From: Prevotella sp.
GTDB lineage: Bacteria > Bacteroidota > Bacteroidia > Bacteroidales > Bacteroidaceae
Assembly: GCA_017545045.1 (NCBI GenBank)
Contig: JAFYDA010000037.1
Span: forward strand, 1 to 47,468
Direction of reading: 5' to 3'
DNA length: 47,468 bases
Positions 1 to 7,125 of the stretch are shown here, in pieces. The first letter of the stretch is position 1; each line of letters begins with the position of its first letter. The notes beneath the pieces were generated by a model, which saw only the letters and a program-made list of their open reading frames with translations, searched no databases and was not told the origin of the DNA. The position numbers and the translations under genes are program-made.

Positions 1-52
1 CTTCCACCTCGGTCATGCCGTGCAGGGATGCAGGTATGATTCCCCTTTTCAT
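1..52 (-). CDS. 5' end of an unidentified leftward gene (partial)
   Basis: An ATG at 52-50 on the minus strand opens a frame that runs off the window edge. The 17 visible residues begin MKRGIIPASLHGMTEVE. They are too few to assign a family. A good Bacteroidetes -7 box (TACCTTTG) lies at 98-91 on the same strand, about 40 nt ahead of the start, which supports a real gene start divergent from metY. The leader between the promoter and the start is A-rich. Confidence 0.6.
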   Translation of the reverse strand, partial: MKRGIIPASLHGMTEVE

Positions 53-90
53 GTTTCTTTTTTCTGTGTTATTTTCTTCTTTTTAGGTTA

Positions 91-98
91 CAAAGGTA
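91..98 (-). promoter_or_regulatory. -7 box for the leftward partial gene
   Basis: Read on the minus strand the sequence is TACCTTTG, an exact match to the Bacteroidetes primary-sigma TAnnTTTG box. Transcription would begin near 84, about 30 nt before the ATG at 52. I see no convincing -33 TTTG partner. Confidence 0.6.
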
Positions 99-239
99 TT
101 ATTTTTTCCTTATATTCCCAATAATTTTACCTTTTTTTTGGAAGATTATTCTGTTAAGCGTGATTTTTGAGTATGCAAGAAAGAAAAAATCTCTGTCAGA
201 CGGGTCTTTTTAGTGAAATGTTCTGTATTTTAAAAGAAA

Positions 240-271
240 TTTGGTGAATATTTTCAATCATTGTAACTTTG
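240..271 (+). promoter_or_regulatory. promoter of metY
   Basis: TTTG at 240-243 and TAACTTTG at 264-271 are separated by 20 nt, matching the Bacteroidetes promoter consensus in both boxes and in spacing. Transcription would start near 278, giving a leader of about 105 nt that contains a GAAGAGT repeat half-element (283-322) and an AT-rich stretch before the metY start at 384. Confidence 0.8.
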
Positions 272-282
272 CACCCAAGAAA

Positions 283-322
283 GTGAAGAGTGAATAGTGA
301 AGAGTGAAGAATTTGCTACCGC
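283..322 (+). repeat. half-copy of the GAAGAGT palindromic repeat, in the metY leader
   Basis: A run of 7-bp units related to GAAGAGT is followed by GAATTTGCTACCGC. This matches one arm plus the edge of the central segment of the full palindromes at 10537-10654 and 43033-43144. It lies in the 5' untranslated leader of metY. Unlike the coding copies it carries no TTA variant in the arm. Confidence 0.8.
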
Positions 323-383
323 TTTAGAATATAATAAAAAAAATATAATAACAAATTAAATAATTAAAAGAAAGGATAAGATT

Positions 384-1673
384 ATGAGTACAAAGAAAAA
401 CTATCGTTTTGAGACTTTACAACTCCATGTAGGCCAAGAACAGGCTGACCCTGCAACCGACGCTCGCGCCGTGCCCATCTACCAGACCACGTCGTATGTG
501 TTCCGTAATTCACAGCATGCTGCCGACCGCTTCGGTTTGCGTGATGCAGGTAATATCTACGGTCGCTTGACCAACTCGACGCAGGGCGTGTTCGAGGATC
601 GAGTCGCCGCTCTCGAAGGTGGTGTGGCCGGTCTAGCCGTTGCCTCTGGTGCCGCTGCTATCACATACGCGCTTCAGAACATCGTGCAGGCTGGCGATCA
701 TATCGTGGCAGCCGACAACCTCTATGGTGGCTCTTACAACCTGATAACCCACACGCTGGCTACACAGGGCATCACGAACACCATTATTAATGTGAACGAC
801 CTCGAAGCCCTCGAAGCCGCTATCCAACCCAACACAAAAGTAGTATATGCCGAGACCTTCGGTAACCCCAACTCCGACGTGCTCGACCTCGAAGGTGTGG
901 CCGCCGTGGCTCACAAGCACGGCATTCCGTTTATCGTTGACAACACGTTTGGCACACCTTATTTAATTAGACCGTTGGAGCACGGTGCTGATATCGTCGT
1001 CCATTCCGCTACGAAGTTCCTCGGCGGTCACGGTACCTCGCTCGGTGGTGTCATCGTCGATGGCGGTAAGTTCGACTGGAAACAGAACGACAAGTTCCCC
1101 ACACTCTCCAAGCCCGATCCCTCGTACCACGGCATCGTGTTTGCCGACGCAGTAGGTGCAGCGGCTTACGTCACCCGCATCCGTGCCGTCATCCTGCGCG
1201 ATACCGGTGCTGCCATCTCGCCCTTCAATGCCTTCATCCTCTTGCAGGGTGTCGAGACACTGAGCCTGCGTGTAGAGCGTCATGTGGAGAATGCGCTGAA
1301 GGTGGTCGATTTCCTTGCCAACCATCCGAAGGTGGCCAAGGTGAACCATCCCGCCCTCGAGAGTCATCACGACCACAAGCTTTATCAGAAGTATTTCCCC
1401 AATGGCGGCGCCAGCATCTTCACCTTCGAGATCAAAGGCGGTCAGGAAGAGGCCTGGAAGTTCATCGATGCCCTGCAGATCTTCTCGCTGCTGGCCAACG
1501 TCGCCGACGTGAAGAGTCTGGTGATCCATCCTTACACCACAACCCACTCACAGCTCTCGCCTGAGGAACTCGCCGAGCAGCATATCACGCCGTCGACCAT
1601 CCGTCTCTCCATCGGTACTGAGCATATCGACGACATCATCGACGACCTCGCTCAGGCTTTCGATAAGATCTGA
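384..1673 (+). CDS. metY: O-acetylhomoserine sulfhydrylase (PLP enzyme, MetY family)
   Basis: A cytoplasmic enzyme of 429 aa, the usual length for O-acetylhomoserine aminocarboxypropyltransferase, which makes homocysteine from O-acetylhomoserine and sulfide. It is a Cys/Met-metabolism PLP-dependent fold-type I enzyme. The cofactor lysine is K211 in HSATKFLGGHG, the cofactor-contacting aspartate is D186 in VDNTFG, and the YGRLTNST segment (59-66) is typical of the family. The ATG at 384 follows an AAAGGATAAG ribosome-binding region. Its promoter is at 240-271. The last 38 nt before the ATG closely resemble the leader of cysK at 13322, which suggests shared handling of the two sulfhydrylases. 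A role in direct cysteine synthesis, as for some relatives, is possible. The family call is firm; the exact acyl-homoserine substrate is inferred. Confidence 0.93.
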   Translation: MSTKKNYRFETLQLHVGQEQADPATDARAVPIYQTTSYVFRNSQHAADRFGLRDAGNIYGRLTNSTQGVFEDRVAALEGGVAGLAVASGAAAITYALQNIVQAGDHIVAADNLYGGSYNLITHTLATQGITNTIINVNDLEALEAAIQPNTKVVYAETFGNPNSDVLDLEGVAAVAHKHGIPFIVDNTFGTPYLIRPLEHGADIVVHSATKFLGGHGTSLGGVIVDGGKFDWKQNDKFPTLSKPDPSYHGIVFADAVGAAAYVTRIRAVILRDTGAAISPFNAFILLQGVETLSLRVERHVENALKVVDFLANHPKVAKVNHPALESHHDHKLYQKYFPNGGASIFTFEIKGGQEEAWKFIDALQIFSLLANVADVKSLVIHPYTTTHSQLSPEELAEQHITPSTIRLSIGTEHIDDIIDDLAQAFDKI

Positions 1674-1697
1674 TTGAAAGTTGTAACTTAGCACGCG

Positions 1698-2342
1698 ATG
1701 AGGAACTATATTTTAGCAGATAATCAGGAACTGACGCGCCTGGCACTGATAAGCCTGGTGAAGCAGGACGACGACAAACTCTACGTGGCCACCGACAAGG
1801 CAGGCCTCGTAGAGTTGCTGAAGGAACACGAAGACGCCACCGTACTGCTCGATTTCACGCTGTTCGACTTTTCCGACGTCGACCAGTTGCTCATCATCGG
1901 TGAGCGCTTCGCACTGTCCCAGTGGATACTCATCAGCGACGAGCTGACGCCTGCCTTCATGCGCCGCGTGGTCTATGCTTCCCACCAGTTCAGCATCGTC
2001 TTCAAGGACGGACCCCTCAGCGAGGTACGCGAGGCTCTCCAGACCGTCAGCCGTCACCAGCGTTACATCAGCCAGCGCGCCCTCGAGGTCATCATCAACC
2101 AGCAGCAGGCTGCTGAGGAGGAACGTCCCAGCATCCTCACGGAAACCGAGACCGAAATCGTGCGTGCCATCGCCCAGGGCAAGTCCACCAAGGAGATTGC
2201 CGCCGAGCGCTTCTCCAGCGTACACACCATCACCACACACCGCAAGAACATCTTCCGAAAACTCGGCATCAACACCGCACACGAGGTCATCAAGTACGCC
2301 CTCCGAGCAGGACTGGTCGATTCTTCAGAATTCTATATTTAA
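1698..2342 (+). CDS. LuxR/NarL-type response regulator
   Basis: A 214-aa cytoplasmic transcription regulator. The N-terminal receiver-like domain has an acidic site (D8 in ADNQ) and a likely phospho-acceptor D52 in LLDFTLFD, with a lysine in VFKDG near the usual conserved position. A LuxR helix-turn-helix occupies about 147-207 (LTETETEIVRAIAQGKSTKEI, then THRKNIFRKLGI). Only one aspartate of the usual acidic pair is obvious, so the receiver may be atypical. It starts 25 nt after metY. A degenerate -7 box, TAACTTAG (1686-1693), sits just before the ATG, so transcription may come from metY or from a weak promoter giving an almost leaderless message. No partner histidine kinase is in the window and the targets are unknown. 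Confidence 0.85.
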   Translation: MRNYILADNQELTRLALISLVKQDDDKLYVATDKAGLVELLKEHEDATVLLDFTLFDFSDVDQLLIIGERFALSQWILISDELTPAFMRRVVYASHQFSIVFKDGPLSEVREALQTVSRHQRYISQRALEVIINQQQAAEEERPSILTETETEIVRAIAQGKSTKEIAAERFSSVHTITTHRKNIFRKLGINTAHEVIKYALRAGLVDSSEFYI

Positions 2343-2348
2343 CTGAAG

Positions 2349-2441
2349 TTAATGATTCATTACCTTTTTACCGCCAATGATGTTAATGCCCTTTCGAGGA
2401 TCTTTCAACCTTCTGCCGTTGAGGTCAGAATATTGTGCACA
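2349..2441 (-). pseudogene. orphan C-terminal sorting-tail fragment
   Basis: On the minus strand this encodes SDLNGRRLKDPRKGINIIGG then KKVMNH and a TAA stop at 2351-2349. The pattern (D-L-x-G-R-R, then R-K-G-I-x-I-I-x-G-K-K) is the C-terminal tail seen on exported Prevotella proteins and matches the tail of the CotH protein at 14522 in this window. The frame stays open upstream to about 2612, but that part is TCCG-repeat sequence with no recognisable domain and no start. I read it as the leftover 3' end of a deleted secreted-protein gene, convergent with the response regulator that ends at 2342. Confidence 0.7.
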
Positions 2442-2496
2442 TTTTTGCGAAAAAAAGTCACCATTCGTTGATAAATCTCTACACTGTTTGAAAAAA

Positions 2497-2581
2497 TCCG
2501 AAGGCTTCGGACTGTTCGTCCGTACCGTTACGGACTGCGAGTCCGAAGCACTTCGGACGAAGAGTCCGCACTGGACGGACT
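2497..2581. repeat. cluster of four GTCCG/CGGAC hairpins
   Basis: Four inverted repeats follow one another: 2497-2511 (TCCGAAG arms), 2518-2535 (GTCCGTA/TACGGAC, 4-nt loop), 2541-2558 (GTCCGAAG/CTTCGGAC, 2-nt loop) and 2563-2581 (AGTCCG/CGGACT). All share the word GTCCG. The cluster lies in the 421-bp gap between 2342 and 2764, whose remaining sequence is the orphan tail (2349-2441), an AT-rich stretch and a promoter. It may fold into a multi-hairpin RNA or be a dispersed palindromic repeat. Confidence 0.75.
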
Positions 2582-2725
2582 GAAAATTTGCTAATCCCTT
2601 TGAGAGCTTTTAACAAGGCTTTTTTTTCGAAATAAAAGGAGATTTTGTGTGGAAATGCTACGCAAGATTACAAAAAAGTAAATAAAAAAAAGGGCAATTT
2701 GTTCGTCATTTCATCCAGTTTGTAT

Positions 2726-2733
2726 TATCTTTG
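2726..2733 (+). promoter_or_regulatory. -7 box for the 2764 gene
   Basis: TATCTTTG followed by CATCCC is an exact TAnnTTTG match about 30 nt before the ATG cluster at 2764. A TTTG at 2698-2701 is upstream but at 24 nt, longer than the usual spacing, so the -33 assignment is weak. Confidence 0.65.
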
Positions 2734-2763
2734 CATCCCAGTAGTACGCATTAGTACCGACGA

Positions 2764-3425
2764 ATGATGATGAAACGGTTTGTCGTTGTATTTGCAATCG
2801 TGCTGTTGAGCACCGTGAAGGTCATGTGCCAGATTCCCTATTATGCTGGAACCGTGGGCGATGGTAAGATGTATGGCTACTCCTCTGTGAAGTTCAGGCC
2901 GGGACAGAATCATCAGGAGACCTACACCACGTTCCAATATGGAGTGGGCGACCACTTTGCCACAGGCATAGACCTGTATACGGGACCGGACTGTGCTTAT
3001 TGGGGCGCTCTCGTGCGTTACGGCAGGAACATCAGCAAGTGGTTTAACGTGGGAGCTGAGGTGACTCCTTCGTTTAATCTGAACGACAGCTTTAAGTTTT
3101 CCTACCTTACGTCGGCCCTCTACCTAAATGGTGTACTGTCGGCAGACGGCAACCTCTTCTGGTGTTCCAATACCTGGTGGGGCGTGTATAAGGGAGCCGA
3201 CAACACCTTTCAAACTACGAATATATTGGCTATACCGTTCACTTCAAAAACGGTCGGTCCATTACACCGATGGCTGGAACAATCCATTCGTGGAAGTTTG
3301 ACAAGGACGCCGACCTCGCCGCAGGCTTTTATGTATCGCAGGGAAACTGGAACCTTTATCTCTGGGGAAACGATTTCCTGAAAAGCCATCCCAGGTTTGT
3401 CGTAGGCATTGATTTTGCACTTTAA
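2764..3425 (+). pseudogene. exported beta-barrel-like protein gene with a one-base frameshift
   Basis: The first frame begins MMMKRFVVVFAIVLLS with a signal peptide ending near VMCQ and reads barrel-like strands up to GVYKGADNTF. From about 3211 it becomes nonsense and stops at 3381. The frame starting at 3210 instead continues smoothly with SNYEYIGYTVHFKNGRSITP, then strands such as DLAAGFYVSQGNWNLYLWGN, and ends VVGIDFAL at a TAA at 3423-3425, a typical aromatic/aliphatic barrel terminus. Adding one T to the TTT run at 3208-3210 restores one protein of about 220 aa. This is either a real frameshift or a homopolymer sequencing error. The family is not recognised by name. It heads a run with the PCMD lipoprotein and a second barrel protein. 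Confidence 0.8.
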
Positions 3426-3459
3426 GAAGAAAAAACACTTACAATTCACGAAAAATATA

Positions 3460-3467
3460 TATCTTTG
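3460..3467 (+). promoter_or_regulatory. -7 box for the PCMD lipoprotein gene
   Basis: TATCTTTG matches TAnnTTTG and lies 23 nt before the ATG at 3490, after the stop of the frameshifted gene. A clear -33 box is lacking. It suggests the lipoprotein and the following barrel gene can be transcribed separately from the broken upstream gene. Confidence 0.55.
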
Positions 3468-3489
3468 TAGCCTGAAAACAAGAAGCAAT

Positions 3490-4653
3490 ATGAATAAGTA
3501 CATAATTATCGGCGTGTGCTGTTGCTGCATGGCGTCATGTATCAAGGACGAGGCCCTGAATAAGGAGTGCGACATTGAAAGTGCATGGATAGAGGGCAAG
3601 GAGTATGAAGACTACTTCTACAAGACAACGGAAATGCGGAAAGAAGTCAATTCGGCAGAGACTAACATCGTCTTCTCCGTGCGTTCGCTGCTTTCGCTTC
3701 CAACACAGATTCCCTTGAACTTCAAGATTACCGACGGCGCCACCATCGAACCCGCCAACGGCTCGATGCAGGACTTCACGAAAGGCCCAGTCTCCTACAC
3801 CGTCACCTCGCAGGACGGCGAATGGAAGCGCACTTACAACGTCGCTTTCCAGGAGGTGCCGCTGCACGCCGAGAAATTTAGCTTCGAGCATTTCGAGATA
3901 GATACCGGCGATGCTATGCTCGGCAGTACAAACGAGATGCACGTCTTCTATGAGCTGGCAGCGAACAATGAGCACAACTACTGCTGGGCCACGGGCAATC
4001 CTGGCTCGGCACTCACCAAGAGCGGCTCAAAGCCAGAGGAATTTCCCGTCTATTCCGCGCCCGACGGCAAAGCAGGACGCGGCGTTTGCCTCAACACCCA
4101 GTCGGCAGGCATGATGGGAGAATGGATGAAGAAGCCCATCGCGGCAGGAAGTCTGTTCTTGGGGGAATTCGTCATCGACTATGTCTTGACAGACGCCCTG
4201 AAAGCCACGCGATTCGGCGTGCCTATCAGCAAGGAACCTGTGCGTATCACAGGCTGGTACAAGTATAAGCCTGGTGAGAAGTTCACCGACAAGGACATGA
4301 AGGTATATCCTGACCGTAAGGACGAGGCCAGCATCTACGCCGTGTTCTATCGCAACACGGACGACAAGGGAGAAGCCTACGTCCTTGACGGCCATGCTGT
4401 GGAAGACCTTGACAAGATGCTGGACAACCCGCAGGTGTACAAGGTGGCACGCGTGGCTTCGCTGCCAGCCACTGACACGTGGACACAATGGGAGATGTTC
4501 TTCGAAGGCAAGGATGCGCCTGATGATATTGTTACCGTCCAAGGCTTCAACCTGGCGCTGGTGTTCTCGTCGAGCATGCGGGGTGCCCAGTTTGAGGGAG
4601 CCATTGGCAGCACACTCTATGTGGACGAGGTAGAAGTGTCGTATGAAAAATAA
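3490..4653 (+). CDS. PCMD-domain surface lipoprotein
   Basis: A 387-aa exported lipoprotein. The start at 3490 (MNKYIIIGVCCCCMASC) is chosen because it gives a signal peptide with a lipobox MASC directly after the -7 box at 3460; the frame is open further upstream but without a signal sequence. The middle and C-terminal part, including WATGNPGSALTKSG, DGKAGRGVCLNTQSA and YVDEVEVSYE, resembles the putative carbohydrate-metabolism (PCMD) domain of Bacteroidetes surface lipoproteins. An N-terminal Ig-like segment (roughly 40-130) precedes it. It is followed with an 11-nt overlap or a 16-nt gap, depending on the start chosen, by a barrel protein, so the two may work together at the outer membrane. 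The ligand is unknown. Confidence 0.8.
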   Translation: MNKYIIIGVCCCCMASCIKDEALNKECDIESAWIEGKEYEDYFYKTTEMRKEVNSAETNIVFSVRSLLSLPTQIPLNFKITDGATIEPANGSMQDFTKGPVSYTVTSQDGEWKRTYNVAFQEVPLHAEKFSFEHFEIDTGDAMLGSTNEMHVFYELAANNEHNYCWATGNPGSALTKSGSKPEEFPVYSAPDGKAGRGVCLNTQSAGMMGEWMKKPIAAGSLFLGEFVIDYVLTDALKATRFGVPISKEPVRITGWYKYKPGEKFTDKDMKVYPDRKDEASIYAVFYRNTDDKGEAYVLDGHAVEDLDKMLDNPQVYKVARVASLPATDTWTQWEMFFEGKDAPDDIVTVQGFNLALVFSSSMRGAQFEGAIGSTLYVDEVEVSYEK

Positions 4654-4669
4654 TCAAGGAGGACAGGAG

Positions 4670-5431
4670 ATGAAAAAGAACATTGCATACATTATTATAT
4701 TTATAGCAGCGTCATGGGTTATCAGCAGTCCCGCTGAGGCAGGTACGCTCGACAGTTTGCAACTGAAGGCCCGTGTGGGCTACAGCATCGGCGGCACAGC
4801 GCCCATCCCGTTGCCCGAGACCATCCGCAGCATCGACAGCTACAGTCTGACACCATCGTTCATGGTGGGATTCGACGCCATGTTGCCGCTCACTCAGCAG
4901 TGGGGCATCATGACGGGCCTGCGCTTCGAGAACAAAGGCATGAAGGGCAGCGTCACCACCAAAGCTTACTTCATGGAAGTGGTGAAGGGCGACCAGAAGA
5001 TGTCGGGCCTCTTTACGGGTCACGTCGAACAGAAGGTGAAGCAGTGGATGCTCACCGTGCCTGTGCAGGCTACGTTCACGCTGAGCCGCCGGGTGATACT
5101 GAAGGGCGGACCCTACGTGTCGTTCCTCCTGAGCAAGGACTTCAGCGGCATCGCCTCCGACGGTTACCTGCGAAAGGACAGTCCGACGGGACCCAAGATC
5201 CTGATGGGCAACCGTGAGGGCGAGTGGGCCACCTACGACTTTGACGACGACATGCGTAGCGTGCAGTTCGGCGTCGGTCTTGGCGTCGACTGGCAAGTCT
5301 ACAAGTGCCTCGGTGTGTCAGCCGACCTGAACTGGGGATTGACAGGCATCTTCCCCGGCGACTTCAAGACCGTAGAGCAGACGCTCTATCCCGTCTATGG
5401 CACGATAGGCGTGTTCTACAGACTGAAATAG
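4670..5431 (+). CDS. outer-membrane beta-barrel protein
   Basis: A 253-aa protein. The start at 4670 is preferred over 4643 because AAGGAGGA at 4657-4664 is a strong ribosome-binding site at good spacing and because MKKNIAYIIIFIAASWVIS then forms a normal signal peptide ending at PAEAG. The mature part has alternating strand patterns (YSLTPSFMVGFDAML, WGIMTGLRFENKGMKG, VQFGVGLGVDWQVY) and ends YGTIGVFYRLK, which fits the PorT/OmpA-like beta-barrel group of Bacteroidetes. It follows the PCMD lipoprotein by 16 nt. Substrate or partner cannot be seen. Confidence 0.78.
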   Translation: MKKNIAYIIIFIAASWVISSPAEAGTLDSLQLKARVGYSIGGTAPIPLPETIRSIDSYSLTPSFMVGFDAMLPLTQQWGIMTGLRFENKGMKGSVTTKAYFMEVVKGDQKMSGLFTGHVEQKVKQWMLTVPVQATFTLSRRVILKGGPYVSFLLSKDFSGIASDGYLRKDSPTGPKILMGNREGEWATYDFDDDMRSVQFGVGLGVDWQVYKCLGVSADLNWGLTGIFPGDFKTVEQTLYPVYGTIGVFYRLK

Positions 5432-5484
5432 ATCACAGACAGAAATAGACCAAATAGACACATTAATCATAAACTAAACAGAAA

Positions 5485-6219
5485 ATGGGAAAAATGATTG
5501 TTTTAGTGACTGGTGCCAACAAGGGCATCGGTTACGGAATTGCGAAGCATCTCGGCCTCAGTGGCTGGCAAGTGATTATCGGCGCACGCGATGAGCAGCG
5601 CGCCACAAAAGCTATCGATGAGTTGAAAGCTCAGGGCATCGACGTGCTTGGATGGGTGAACATTGAACTGAAAGACCTTGCCAACATCGAACGGGCTGCC
5701 AATGAAATCAACGAGAAATATCCAGAGTTGACGCTGCTCGTGAACAATGCTGGTATCCCCGGTGATATGAGTGTGGACAGCGAGCATACGGAAATCAGCG
5801 TCATTCGCGAGACGCTCGACGTGAACTTCATCGGCACCTTCGCGCTGACCAAAGCGCTGATTCCCCTGATTGCCAAGAACAGCGGACGTATCGCCAACAT
5901 CACCGTGCCTTCAGAGATCAGCCCCTACTGGCACCCGCTGGCCTACGTGGCCAGTAAGGCGGCACAAAACGCCATGATGGGTGTAATGGCGATAGAATTT
6001 GAACAGCAGACAAACGCGGACGGACTCGGACATAAGAAGCCTGTAGAGATATTCTCCGTTCACCCCGGTCCTACGACGACCGACCTGAACGGCAATATGG
6101 CGCTCCCTGGTTTCCACGACATCGAAACCGTCGGCCAGAAGTTCGCTGAGCTCATCAATGATGGGCAGAACCACCAGGGCGAGTTTATCGAACTTTATCC
6201 GATCGTAAAGGAAGATTAA
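5485..6219 (+). CDS. short-chain dehydrogenase/reductase (SDR)
   Basis: A 244-aa cytoplasmic NAD(P)-dependent oxidoreductase of the classical SDR family. Visible elements are the cofactor motif TGANKGIG (9-16), NNAG (87-90), the catalytic serine near S143, and YVASK with Y154 and K158. The sequence resembles carbonyl-reductase-like SDRs, but the substrate cannot be told. It may start at 5485 or at a second Met at 5494. The 53-nt gap before it contains AAATAGAC-like short repeats. Its 3' end overlaps the convergent tcdA gene by 4 nt, and no terminator is seen between them. Confidence 0.9.
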   Translation: MGKMIVLVTGANKGIGYGIAKHLGLSGWQVIIGARDEQRATKAIDELKAQGIDVLGWVNIELKDLANIERAANEINEKYPELTLLVNNAGIPGDMSVDSEHTEISVIRETLDVNFIGTFALTKALIPLIAKNSGRIANITVPSEISPYWHPLAYVASKAAQNAMMGVMAIEFEQQTNADGLGHKKPVEIFSVHPGPTTTDLNGNMALPGFHDIETVGQKFAELINDGQNHQGEFIELYPIVKED

Positions 6220-6950
6220 GCTATCGTAGCGTCTTGAATCACCAGACCAGCCAGCGTGAAGCCGAAGATGGCGGTGATGTGAGCTAATGAACCATTGGTT
6301 TGTGGCTTGTTGAATAATGAGGGTGTCTCGTCAGTGTCTGGCGGGCACCCTTTGTTTTCTAATAGTTCGTCGCTATAGACCACCAGAAACTTCTTCTCGG
6401 GGAATTGTCCGTAGTGCTTGAACTTCTTACGGATGGCGCGAGCCAGCGGGTCGCCCTGCACCTTCCAGAACTCCGTCACCCTGATGCGCGTGGGGTCGAG
6501 CTTCAGCGCAGCACCCATCGACGAAAAGAGTTTCGCATTCGTCTTGCAAGCGATGAGAATAAGCTGCGCCTTATCCTTCAGCGAGTCGATGGCGTCGATG
6601 ATGTAGTCGTAGTCCTCCAGACAAAACGTGGAGGCGCTCTCTTCGGAGAAAACCTGTTGCAGTGCCGTAATCTCAGCTGACGGATTGATGGTGAGCAGGC
6701 GTTCTTTCAGTGCCTCCACCTTTACCTGTCCCACGGTCTTCGTCGTCGCCATCAGCTGACGGTTGATATTGGTGATGCACACGTGGTCGCTATCGACAAT
6801 CGTCAACTGTCGGATGCCGCTGCGCACCAAACTCTCGGCGCACCACGAGCCCACGCCGCCCACACCGAAGATAATCACCCGTTTCTGGGCGATGCGTTCC
6901 ATCGCCTCATGGCCCAGCAATAATTCTGAGCGTCTGAATATTGCATCCAT
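6216..6950 (-). CDS. tcdA: tRNA threonylcarbamoyladenosine dehydratase (TcdA/CsdL)
   Basis: An E1-like ATP-dependent enzyme that cyclises t6A at position 37 of ANN-decoding tRNAs. The protein from 6950 (MDAIFRRSELLLGHEAMERI) is 244 aa, typical of the family. It has the adenylate-binding VIIFGVGGVGSWCAES, DSDHVCITNINRQL, and the conserved GCPPDTD near the C-terminus that carries the family cysteine. A longer start at 6992 is possible. However, the -7 box at 7008-7000 puts transcription at about 6995, leaving almost no leader for 6992, and known family members begin at the DxFxRxELLLG segment, so 6950 is preferred. Confidence 0.92.
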   Translation of the reverse strand: MDAIFRRSELLLGHEAMERIAQKRVIIFGVGGVGSWCAESLVRSGIRQLTIVDSDHVCITNINRQLMATTKTVGQVKVEALKERLLTINPSAEITALQQVFSEESASTFCLEDYDYIIDAIDSLKDKAQLILIACKTNAKLFSSMGAALKLDPTRIRVTEFWKVQGDPLARAIRKKFKHYGQFPEKKFLVVYSDELLENKGCPPDTDETPSLFNKPQTNGSLAHITAIFGFTLAGLVIQDATIA

Positions 6951-6999
6951 TCCCGAGCGTTGCTCGTCTATCCGTTGCCTTTGTATTGCCATTTCGCCT

Positions 7000-7008
7000 G
7001 CAAAGGTA
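7000..7008 (-). promoter_or_regulatory. -7 box for tcdA
   Basis: On the minus strand this reads TACCTTTGC, an exact Bacteroidetes -7 box. It lies 8 nt upstream of one possible start (6992) and 50 nt upstream of the preferred start (6950), so it helps decide the tcdA start. Confidence 0.65.
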
Positions 7009-7125
7009 CTGCTTTTCTCCTAAAAACTATCTAAAAAGTTCCAAAAACATTTAAATCACATTTGGGTCCTCAGTAAACCTTTTCTGTCTTTGTTCGTCAA
7101 AATAGAAAATAGGACAGAAAACAAG

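Noticed and set aside
2377-2583. A 68-codon rightward open frame after the response regulator
   Set aside because: The other strand encodes a recognisable sorting tail, and the rest is the GTCCG hairpin cluster; no promoter or ribosome-binding site fits.
3190-3215. Programmed frameshifting at the TTT run of the barrel gene
   Set aside because: The site (ACCTTTC) is not a recognised slippery heptamer and no downstream structure stands out; a deletion or sequencing error is simpler.
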